Of a stretch of 64,000 nucleotides of DNA, positions 25,901 to 34,868 are shown one piece after another. The notes under the pieces were generated by a model that did no database searches, was not told where the DNA came from, and worked only from the letters and a program-made list of their open reading frames with translations. Source of the stretch: Acanthaster planci (Eukaryota; Echinodermata; Asteroidea; Valvatida; Acanthasteridae). Within the stretch, counting starts at the first letter, position 1. Each line of letters begins with the position of its first letter. Made by a program: the position numbers and the translations under genes. Location: the NCBI RefSeq assembly GCF_001949145.1, contig NW_019091397.1, positions 1,175,616 through 1,239,615 of the forward strand, in the 5' to 3' direction.

Positions 25901-28900
25901 ACCAGTACATGGTCTGTACATGTACACCGTGATCAACCACAGTTCCTTCAGACCCAGACATCCCTGAATCATCGTTGACTGTACTGTACCACTTCATCAT
26001 GGACTTGATGATTCATCTGGAATGATGTGTATATGTAGTAGGCTTTTATTGAACAAAGACTTGTATGACTGCTATGTGGTTTGAGAGCTCAAGCAAATGG
26101 TGCCACTGTGGGTAACCATGCATACATTAATTTCCAAACAAAACTTGTGTGTTTCTGTGTTGCTAGAATTTGAAAATCATCCCAATGGGCTAAATACATG
26201 TAAATGTACACTTAAGCACATATGTACATGTACATGTACAGTATGTGTATGTACGGTAGGGCACATTGAACATGTTCATGTAGGTGTGGGCCAAATTTAT
26301 TTGCCTCAAAAAGGGAACATGTACATGCAGCCTCTGGTAATCTTACTTCCTTTCATTTCAACATTACTTTGTAGTGTATTAATTATCCACTTTAAGTGCA
26401 ATGAATGCAAGAGACTTGCCTCTGGTTTGTTGTAAAGCACTCTGTGATTGAAAGGGTAAACTACCAGCTGGGTAAAAATGCCCATGGAAGGGGTAATATA
26501 AGGAAGGGATTACGAGATACAGTATTAAATGGAACATACATGTATGATACAATGAAAATATCACAGAATGGAAATGCTCTTGACAAAGTGTGAAGGATAA
26601 AGTTTTATAAAATGACTGTCAAAGGTTTAGCCATACATGTGGTTTAGCCTTTATCACTGAATTTTCTTTTCAAAAGATGGATATTTATTTTTTCCTTACT
26701 CTTGGATATATGTGTTACGAATTTTGAGCGGCATGTTTACCCAAGATCAGGGTAAACACATATCCAAAACTTCCTCCCATAAACCGTGGCATCATAGAGA
26801 AGACTTGTATTGCATAAAACCACACGTTAATCTCCTTGTGTCTGTACAAACTCCTGAGATACTGCATCATATTAAGAAAAACTTAAAAGTCACACATCTT
26901 TACCCCAGTTTACAAATGATATGTTTGATAAGCAAAGTGCAAGGCAAGTCAATTGATGCACTACGCCAAATGCCTGAAATTGCATGTTCATGGGTATAGT
27001 ACTGCTATTTGGAAATTAAAACCAGGACAAAATCCAAAGTACGGGTACATGTACAGTACATAGACTAGTATGTACACGAGCAGGTCAAGTCCCATAAGAT
27101 AAAGCAAATCTCAGCAAATCACATGTAGGCCTACACGTACATGTACACATGTATGAGTACAACCTGTGTAAATGAGATGGGTGGTGTTTGGGTACTATGC
27201 ATACAATACAGTGTCCCATCACATTGTAGGAGCACATACTTTGCACCCGTCGTAATTATTTCTCACTACACATGTACGGTATGTTTACCAATATACATGT
27301 AGATACATGTACATGAACTGTCATGCATGCAAAACTGGCACACGTGCTATTACACGTACTGTAGGGCATGCAAAATTACTGTTGGTACCCGGTAGTAACA
27401 GTGATGGAGGAATACCGCACATGTACAATGTAATACAATGGCCATCTAACTGTGAAGTATTGCATATGTTACAAGGTCAAAATGTTTTCCCAAACTCAAT
27501 TCCAGTTTGAGCATTATGATTACTAGTATTTTGGAATCAGGTCACACAGTACACTCTTCATTTAATTCAACAGTTGCAAGGTTGGGATTCAAACATACAG
27601 TGTACCCGTAAGTACAGTGTACTGTACATGTACCTGTACATTGCATACAGTGTGAGCACTGTTCTGAGAAATGGAGCCGCTGATTCAGCAGGTATCCTAC
27701 TTCCGTCATTCCGTGTACACGTACATGTATGTACATGTGTGTTGGTGGTTGAATTCTGTTGAATTCACCTTTAAATATGGGAAAGTGACTCAGGGGAAAA
27801 ACTTAAACAAACAAGAAGCAAACTTAAAGCCATTAACGAATTTCTCCATTTAAGATACATGTACATGTAACCGGAACCCACATTTCAAAGGCTTGACCAA
27901 ATGTACCGGTACACATGCACAGGTATTTTGTACTTTTATTCTATTGTGGGTTTAGATTGATTTTAAACAGACATGGCAGACCACCTTTTTTTTACCTTGG
28001 GAAGAAAGAAGTGAAAAAATTGAATCACCAAATTCATCTGAAAATGAAACAAGTGTAGTTGGAACTTGTAACTGTAGACTGTCGGTCACTTTGCATATGG
28101 TGAGTTTTACAGGACAGTAAAGCAGCTCAAAAATGAGATGTTCTTTTGTCCTCAGACATGTCAGATATCTTTATGACATCACACTCTCACAAAATTTATG
28201 GCATGCGATTAAAGGGGACAACAGAATCTTTTACTTGAGTGATGTGTTGGTGAGTTGAGACCTAAAGCCTAACAATCGAAAGTTTGAGGTGTCAATTTGG
28301 TGTGGTACAAGTACATGTACCTTGTGGTGCATGCAAACTGGAAATAATATTGAGACAGAAACTACCAAATCAAAACTTGTTTAATTCCATGAAATGTATT
28401 TAATAGTGTGCGTATATGTGATGACACTAAAAGCGTGAAAAAAGGTTCAAAAAAACACACACGTCAAAGAGTTTTTGTTTTTAAAAACGGATAGCCCAAA
28501 TAGTGCGTTTTCTGTTTTTCCTCTTCCATGGTTTGTCCACGTACAACATACATGTATGTCCAACACTGTACATATCTGTATCATTCAGTCAGGAGCATGT
28601 CATCTTCTGACACATCCCGCTAGCTTTTAGAGCACGCTACGTACAGAGTTTCTACTACATCAAAAAAGTTAGACTCATGAACAATTTTCTTTCCAGATCA
28701 TGGTATGAACTATGTATTGGTACGTGCATACATTGTACCTTTTACCAGAACTAAAATTCAATTCAACTTTACAGTCTGTCGTTACAGAGAATTACGCACA
28801 CTTGACTTCAGCATACCGGTACGCAAGCTGCACGTCCGACAAGGTGAAACTGCCAGAAGAACTTTACGTGTACCGGGGGACACAGTTGGCCATGCATACA

Positions 28901-31900
28901 CTGTATACATGTATGTAGACGTTATTTAAAGCAACCGTTTTGGAATTCTTGTGAAACAGTGTTATTTCAATTCTCAAATTCAATGTCCGACCATTACCGG
29001 CATCTTGAATTTTTTCTCCGCTCACAATAAATGTCGCAAGATTATCTTTCCATTTTGAAATTGATACCTAAAAGAGAGGTTCTGCATTTCTGGCACTTTG
29101 GTGTCTGTTCTTTGTACATATAGTACCTACCTGTACAATGAATGCGTAAATGGTTTCCACAAGCCAATCCCAGTGATACAAAGCCCTTGCCCTCCCACTC
29201 CACCTTAACGCATAACCTCTATACATTGCAGGTTCTTTTTCTTCTTGTGATTTATGGCTCTAGAGAACTATTTCATTATAAAGGGAAACGGTCCAAAATT
29301 GCAGGAGCTCCAAATTCCATCTCATGAAATTCACAATGTCTCAATGTACCGGAATGCATGGAACCAGACGATGGTTTCCCATAGTAAAAAATGCGGTTTC
29401 AAGGTACTCTGTGCCATCTTATTCATGGGAGAAAAAAGAACATGGGTTATTGAACAAGCATGTCTATCAAAACTTTTACACTTCCAAGTCATCATACTGT
29501 TCTGTGCGCGCATGTACAGTTGCCGTGCCAACACAAAGCCAAAGGATAACAGGGCCATGCTAAACGTGTTTATTATTGTACTTCTCTTATCGATTCCTGT
29601 ACAAATTCAATGTGCAGCCATGACGCATTGCATCGTGACAAACTTTAATGAAGTTACATGTATTTAACACTACTGTCACTGATCAAGGTCGTACAACGAA
29701 GCTCCCCCCCCCGCTTCCGGTACTTCGACACATAGCCACTTCACACTGCCGCCACTTCTCCCCATTTCCACTTCGCTCCGTCCTTGTTACAGCTTTAAAC
29801 GTGGGGAGAGGGGTTCCCAAAACGGCACAGAAAACTTTATGGCCTTCACTAACTGTTGACTACATGTATGCTGTCCATGGTGAATTAATACTGTACAGTG
29901 TAGTTGGACTTACATGTACATGTATACATCAGGTTTATTTCTCATCCTCTTTACTTCAAATCAATACAAAATTCTGTATATAATATTTAGATCATTCTCA
30001 TAAATATCACAGTCATCCAGTACATCAAGTCATCTATGGGAAGAATGTAAAAGATGCATCTGCCATTTTTGAGGCTGTTTCTGACACGTTTTTGACATCA
30101 TATTCTCATGCCAGCACTAAATATAGATTCATAATGAATGGTTCAGCTGCTTATTTCTACAAGTACACAGACGTGACATTTCTAAGGTTGCATCCCGAAG
30201 CCATAGAGTATTGGAAGGAAGTGGTTACATTGATTGGAGTTTGAATTGCCTTGCACTTCCACTTCAATTTCGATGGATGTACAGTGTACAGTGTAAGAGG
30301 CACATGAAATACATATGGCCAGTATTACGTGAAGATGCGAATTTTGAAAAGTTATGCGATTCTTATTGGGGTACCCTTACCGAAATAAGGTTGGATTCAA
30401 ACCAAAAATGAACATTTCCTCAAGTCTCCTCCTCTACTTTTTAATGCTCTCATTTGGGACATTTGGGTGTTTGAATTACTTTTGTGTGATAAACCTCTCA
30501 AAAACAGAACTAGGTATTTAAAAAACGAAAAGAAAAAACGAAAATGGCACAATCTCCACTTCATCTCCAGCAGTTATTTAATTCTGGTGTGTTAAAAGTT
30601 TACAGATTGAACTACGATGATAAATACATCACAGGCAACCTGTGGTCAAAAATAGGCCATACCATAGAGTAAGGAATAGAAACATTTGCCTTAGCAAGTT
30701 GTTTGAATCGGAACCTACATGTGTACATGTAGGCTCTGACTAGGCTGGGTACTCAAACTATTGAAATTTTTATTTGTTGCATATACATGTACATTTGTAC
30801 CTCTGTTAAAGCTAAAAGAAAAGAATGAACGATAATCAGTGGGGCAAAGTGGGAATGGGGCGAAGTGGGGATGGGGCGAAGTGGGGATGGGGCGAAGTGG
30901 GGATGGGGCGAAGNNNNNNNNNNNNNNNNNNNNNNNNNNNNNNNNNNNNNNNNNNNNNNNNNNNNNNNNNNNNNNNNNNNNNNNNNNNNNNNNNNNNNNN
31001 NNNNNNNNNNNNNNNNNNNNNNNNNNNNNNNNNNNNNNNNNNNNNNNNNNNNNNNNNNNNNNNNNNNNNNNNNNNNNNNNNNNNNNNNNNNNNNNNNNNN
31101 NNNNNNNNNNNNNNNNNNNNNNNNNNNNNNNNNNNNNNNNNNNNNNNNNNNNNNNNNNNNNNNNNNNNNNNNNNNNNNNNNNNNNNNNNNNNNNNNNNNN
31201 NNNNNNNNNNNNNNNNNNNNNNNNNNNNNNNNNNNNNNNNNNNNNNNNNNNNNNNNNNGAAGTGGCGATGGAGCGAAGTGGGGATGGAGCGAAGTGGCGA
31301 TGGGGCGAAGTGGGGATGGGGCAAAGTGGCGATGGGGTGAAGTAGGGATGGGGCGAAGTGGGGATCGGGCGAAGTGGGGATGGGACGAAGTGGGGATGGG
31401 ACGAAGTGGGGATGGGGTGAAGTGGGGATGGGTAATACATGTATGTACATGTATTACCCACATGCAAATGTAACTATCACTTGGAATTTCAGTCCTTACA
31501 AGTTTTTGTTGGCATCTCAAACAAGTTTTAATTATCGATACCTGTGGATCCACATCACCACACGTGACTGACCTAATCCATTGTCAAAGGGCTAGAGCGG
31601 TTCACTGCTTCACACAGACGCTAGCTTGCGCCAATCAAAAGATTAATTCTAAGACGTCAGCATTCATTTGCTCCAGATCGCTACCCTCTGTCATTGAGAA
31701 GGCCAAGCATACTATGCCATTTGCATGGGTCTGTTAAACCTTTCAGAGGGTACTGCAAATGATGAAAGACCCAACTTTTACAGAAAGACTTACATCCTTT
31801 GCAAAGAGGTTCCTGTTTAGTTTTAGACTTTTGAACTTTGTTTTAACAGAATTAGTATATCAAAATAAGAAAATGAATTGAAACTGTCGTCTGCCAAAAA

Positions 31901-34868
31901 AGATTATCTAGAGATGTTGATCATGTGGTGTAATTCACTCATTGGTTTTTACCTTCATTACACATGCATGTAATTTTTGGTCTTCACTTTTATCAAGTTC
32001 AGTAATAAATGAAACTGGGGGGGGGAATATGATGCATCATCATTTCAAAGGAAGCCTTTATGGTTTAATACATCAAACTATCATGACTCGCAGTGCAAAT
32101 CCAAATGCAGAAGTACACAGAATATATGTAACAGTTAGGAAATAAGACACAGTAGAAATACACACATTTAAAGCAATTCGAAATTACTAAATATATTAAA
32201 CTTCGAATCATTTCATTTTAAAATAACTGATACCAATCCAATTATCAATGGACATATAAAAAGACTGGAAACTGATAAAAATTTCTTCAACTGATACCCT
32301 GAAAAGCAAAAGATTTCTGTCTTTTCCTTCAGCACTGATTTTTTTCAAAATGCAAACAGAAATTTTATGTTGACCCTGAGCTGAAGTCCAACGAAGATGC
32401 TATTCTTTATCGTGCACCACATTGTGGATGTTGCCGACATCATTGGGCATCTTGTGGGCAAAACTGTAAATTGGCGAAGGGACTGTACATGTACCTGACC
32501 ATAGACCACCCAATGAAATAATTAATGATCTCCAACGTACATTTTCTTATAGGGACCGAGTTGACTTGGGACCGAGTTGACTCGGACGACTATGGGAGCT
32601 TTGTACAGTGGCTCTCTGGAACCAGCTTGAAGTTCATCTTAGAGAGTCTAGGAATTTGGAGAGTTTTAAGACCGGGCTGAAGACGCACCTTTTTAAACAA
32701 GCATTTTTAGTTTCTTAGTATAGATTTTGATTATGGTACATGTAGGTTATATTTATTCATTTATATTTTGATGTACAGCTCCTGGGAGCAGCTTGATGGA
32801 TTGGGCACTTTATAAATGTCAATTATTATTATTATTCTCTTTTACAGTCTGTCTCTTATCTGTCGTCATCACAGCCCTACTTCAAGACATGTCTTAAATG
32901 CCTGAAATCCAAACTGTAGGATTGTCACAAACTTTGAATCTTAATACATGTATCTTCCGGAATGAGAATGACTCGACAATTTTACTTACACTGGCATATT
33001 CCTCAGAGTTTGGACTTTCATACGAGCATCCTAAAGCTTTTCAAAACCGTAAATTTTCTGATGTATGGCGCCTTGAAAAACCCGGCCAGTGGTATTATAC
33101 GCTGTATGCTGCTTCTTGCATTTGGATTTCAAGGCACCCGACAGGTGCTCTGGTATAGGTTGTACCCTAGAAAACTGGTTCCTGTCACCTTGCGTGACAG
33201 AAAAACAAGGAACCAGTCTTAGCAGTGAACTTAAATTTTAATAACAATATGCATGTCACTGTACCATGCTCCAAACATGTGCTGTGGGCGTACAGTACAG
33301 TAGCAAAGTGTGCGTGCAACTTATTACTAAGTAATACTAAGTTAATATGAATTACCACTACGGCACCTGTCAGGCGTCTTGACTTCCAACGCCCAAAGCG
33401 CTGCCTTCTTTTTTTAAAATGGGGATACCCACGGTCAGCATACCGGTATAATACCACAGGCCGGGTTTTCAAGGCACCATACGGGTACATCGGAAAATTT
33501 ATGGTTTTGGAAAGTTTCATGGTGCTCATGTGAAAGTCCGAACTAGTCTGAGGAATACACCAGTGTAAGTAAAATTGTCGAGCCATTCTCATTTCAGAAG
33601 ATATCATTAGGATTCAACGTATGTGACAATCCTGCAGTTTGGATTTCAGGCATTAAAGTCATGCCTTGATGTTAAAGTACAGTGTAGGCTGTGGTGGCGA
33701 CACAGAAGAGACAGATTGTAAAAGAGCCACTACAGCCTTAAGTGTGGGGGCCTGGGCTAGCTAGTGACATGATCAGGTCTAGGACCAAACCACAAACTAG
33801 CGACGACGCCAGACTATGCGTACGCCGCTCGTTTGTGCAACGATGACATAATTTTTGAACTATTTTTAGATCACGATTCGTAAATAACATCAATCTCTTT
33901 ATCCGCCTGAAGATTCAAAACAAAATCCCCTGATCGATCAACTTTAAAGGAAACATGCTACCCAAGATCTAAATGAAATTTTCCTTTCATTTGGTATCTA
34001 TAAAAGCGGATCGAGGAGATTTTTCGGTCAAATCTTGCACTGGAAGTGTCAAATTCGATGGGCAGGCGAGTCCAACTCTGCCGATGAAAACGTTTACGCG
34101 AAAAAAATGAAACTTTGCCGAAGTTTACTTTATGCATGAAAAAGTTCCCTTTATAATTAATCGTGGCAGATTTTATGTTTACCGTGGCGATTTTCCGAAA
34201 TAGCGATCGAAAACAATTTTGCCATAGACTCCAACGGTAACGGCAAAGGTGGCCGTGTTGGCTGCTGGCATTTCAAATCTCGTTATTTTCCCAAAATCGC
34301 GTGGGGAAAAATACATCATTATCACGTGACGTGATGAAAATGACGCCATTGCCGCTTGAACTACCGACATAAGCAGAAACTAGGGACGTTGCTAAATTGT
34401 GGTTTGGGCCCCGACCTGATGATGTAGGCCCTATGCTGTGTGCAGTGATCATAAAAATCATATTTTATACAAATTTAATGAACCGCTGAAGCAGCAAATT
34501 AGCATGCCAAGGATCATATGCATGCTCCAAGCATGTCATAATAATGCACATGTAAATGTAAAGGCAAAATCACAAAAACGACGCAAAATCAGCTCTGCCA
34601 ACACGGCCCAACCAACGCGGCCTACCTCGCATTCGTACAGCTGCCTGAGTTGACCGTCCATCCATTCCTCGATGTTGAGACGCATTCTCATCTGCTTTCT
34701 GTTGTATTTAGCTGTGACGTGAATATTCCTCTTCTGTTTCTTGTCGTCCGATACCTTGGCTTCCATGGATACCCTCCTTCCTTCAATGGGCTGGTGGGAT
34801 TTGGCTGTTGGCGAGGTAGATTCTAAAGACCGAGAGGCCGTCGTCCGTGGTTCACCTGTTGTCGCCAT
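10943..34868 (-). CDS. PPP1R14: Protein phosphatase 1 inhibitor, PPP1R14 family (CPI-17/PHI-1-like), complete gene, 3 exons
   Basis: PPP1R14 proteins inhibit the PP1 catalytic subunit, including myosin phosphatase, when phosphorylated on a conserved threonine by PKC or ROCK-type kinases. They raise contractility and cytoskeletal tension. Exons on the minus strand are 34868-34626 (residues 1-81), 11956-11840 (82-120) and 10987-10943 (121-134 plus stop). All three join in phase 0 with GT-AG borders. The inhibitory signature is HVTAKYNRK; Thr52 is the equivalent of CPI-17 Thr38. It is followed by the family helices (LNIEEWMDGQLRQLYECE, then IDIDALL) and the C-terminal helix TFIRELLQKIEVLS. The 134-aa length is near the vertebrate paralogues (about 145-165). 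The N-terminal 40 residues are Ser/Thr-rich and poorly conserved. Intron 1 is 22.7 kb and rich in repeats; intron 2 is 852 bp. Paralogue assignment (A, B, C or D) is not meaningful for an invertebrate single copy. Confidence 0.9.
11143..11250 (+). repeat. 56-bp tandem duplication in PPP1R14 intron 2
   Basis: The segment beginning TGTACAAAATATTTGATG at 11143 recurs at 11199 with a few substitutions, giving two head-to-tail copies offset by 56 bases. It is a simple local duplication in an intron. Confidence 0.75.
11840..11956 (-). CDS. PPP1R14: PPP1R14 exon 2
   Basis: 39 codons in phase 0, flanked by TGCAG (acceptor) and GTAAGA (donor). It encodes an acidic start (EDEDYPVEID), the IDIDALL segment and an amphipathic helix ending DILSDVRQPKE, all typical of the family fold. 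Confidence 0.9.
12279..12450. other. Assembly gap (172 N)
   Basis: Run of N between TACATGTA-rich sequence and a mariner-type MITE. Translations across it are meaningless. Confidence 1.
12455..12993. mobile_element. Mariner/Tc1-type non-autonomous element (MITE), TA-flanked
   Basis: The element begins CAGGGTGTTT right after a TA (12453-12454) and ends AAACACCCTG right before a TA (12994-12995). These are inverted ends with the TA target duplication of the Tc1/mariner superfamily. The terminal homology extends inward imperfectly for about 45 bases (GATAATCCAACTT... against its complement near 12955-12970, then GGGGTT/AACCCC). The 539-bp interior has no intact transposase frame. The left end touches the N gap by four bases. 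Confidence 0.8.
18950..19950 (-). other. TACATGTA-free, CpG-richer island inside intron 1; possible cryptic promoter or first exon
   Basis: This kilobase differs in texture from the intron around it. On the minus strand there is an ATG in good context (19411-19409) opening ATGGCGACGCTCC followed directly by GTAAGT. That looks like a short first coding exon with a strong donor, in phase 1. It cannot feed PPP1R14 exon 2, which needs phase 0, and no partner exon was found. It may be an alternative promoter, an unrelated nested gene or chance. Confidence 0.3.
21678..21890. mobile_element. Hairpin MITE-like element with 50-60 bp inverted ends
   Basis: The left end (CCAGTGTTGGATTCATGTCC, from about 21678) is the imperfect complement of the right end, which finishes ...GACTCAAATACAACACCAG near 21890. 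Both arms contain two or three CACAAGTCC / GGACTTGTG repeats. The structure fits a foldback MITE. No target duplication is clear. Confidence 0.6.
23545..23715 (+). repeat. Degenerate minisatellite, roughly 37-bp unit
   Basis: Repeated words TTGTGTGAAAA, GGTGTGAAAAT and TCTTTTCCC recur four to five times with drift, giving an imperfect tandem array in PPP1R14 intron 1. Confidence 0.55.
30839..31431 (+). repeat. G-rich minisatellite, exact 16-bp unit, interrupted by an N gap
   Basis: The unit GGGGCGAAGTGGGGAT repeats with few substitutions on both sides of the gap at 30914-31258. If the gap is all repeat, about 37 units are present. Because 16 is not a multiple of 3, all three frames stay open and give spurious long frames on both strands. 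Each unit has two G4 runs, so two units suffice for a G-quadruplex. The array ends next to a perfect palindrome at 31429-31457. Confidence 0.9.
30914..31258. other. Assembly gap (345 N) inside the minisatellite
   Basis: The gap has the same repeat on both sides, so the true length of the array is unknown. Confidence 1.
31429..31457. repeat. Perfect palindrome bordering the minisatellite
   Basis: GGTAATACATGTA and its exact complement TACATGTATTACC flank a 2-base centre. It directly abuts the last minisatellite unit. Confidence 0.75.
32552..32588 (+). repeat. Two-copy 16-bp repeat resembling the 51.8/53.4 kb arrays
   Basis: GGGACCGAGTTGACTT is followed at once by GGGACCGAGTTGACTC. The word differs by a few bases from the GGGTCCGAGTTGGCAT units that form the ends of the foldback element at 51859-53512. 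It lies immediately upstream of a LINE fragment. Confidence 0.6.
32583..32836 (+). mobile_element. LINE retrotransposon 3' end (reverse transcriptase ORF C-terminus plus ATT-repeat tail)
   Basis: A plus-strand frame reads ...TVALWNQLEVHLRES..., then FKTGLKTHLFKQAF, and stops at TAG 32716-32718. This is the familiar C-terminal end of non-LTR retrotransposon ORF2 proteins (WN-LP..LR..-SFK..LKTHLF). The 3' UTR ends in GGGCACTTTATAAATGTC and an (ATT)n tail, as L2/CR1-like elements do. The rest of the element is missing (5' truncation). Clade assignment is tentative. Confidence 0.8.
32837..33735. mobile_element. Foldback/MITE element with about 330-390 bp inverted arms
   Basis: The left arm (32837 to about 33170) starts CTCTTTTACAGTCTGTCTCTT. 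The right arm (about 33340 to 33735), read on the other strand, starts CTCTTTTACAATCTGTCTCTT. Homology runs almost the whole arm: AATGCCTGAAATCCAAACTG, GACAATTTTACTTACACTGG and CTGACAGGTGC-type words occur in both. A spacer of about 170 bases separates them. The right arm has an extra block of about 50 bases. Apparent frames at 32898-33222 (plus) and 33185-33607 (minus) are reflections of this palindrome, not genes. The element abuts the LINE tail exactly. Confidence 0.8.
34626..34868 (-). CDS. PPP1R14: PPP1R14 exon 1 (start codon and phospho-inhibitory motif)
   Basis: 81 codons from ATG at 34868 to GAG|GTAGG at 34626. It carries the Ser/Thr-rich N-terminus, the HVTAKYNR site with Thr52 and the RLNIEEW helix. 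The ATG context (ACAATGGCGACAA-type) is favourable, and no in-frame upstream ATG extends it. Confidence 0.92.

Larger units (their letters stand above)
11957..34625. other. PPP1R14 intron 1 (22.7 kb), dominated by TACATGTA palindromes and transposon remnants
   Basis: No recognisable exon of another gene was found. The palindromic words TACATGTA/GTACATGTAC recur at about 5-8 per kb in the densest parts, such as 22-24 kb, often as runs of two or three. CCGGTAC is also recurrent. Named elements are listed separately: mariner MITE 12455-12993, hairpin MITE 21678-21890, 37-bp-type minisatellite 23545-23715, G-rich minisatellite 30839-31431, LINE 3' end 32583-32836, and a foldback at 32837-33735. 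A segment at about 18.9-19.9 kb is free of TACATGTA and richer in CpG. Confidence 0.7.

Noticed and set aside
30715-31571. Several long frames on both strands of His/Pro/Ser- or Gly/Trp-rich peptide
   Set aside because: They are translations of the 16-bp minisatellite and N run. All frames are open because the unit lacks stops.
32898-33607. Similar frames on opposite strands that look like a duplicated divergent gene pair
   Set aside because: The similarity comes from the inverted-repeat element at 32837-33735. Neither has a known domain, and frames break between arms.
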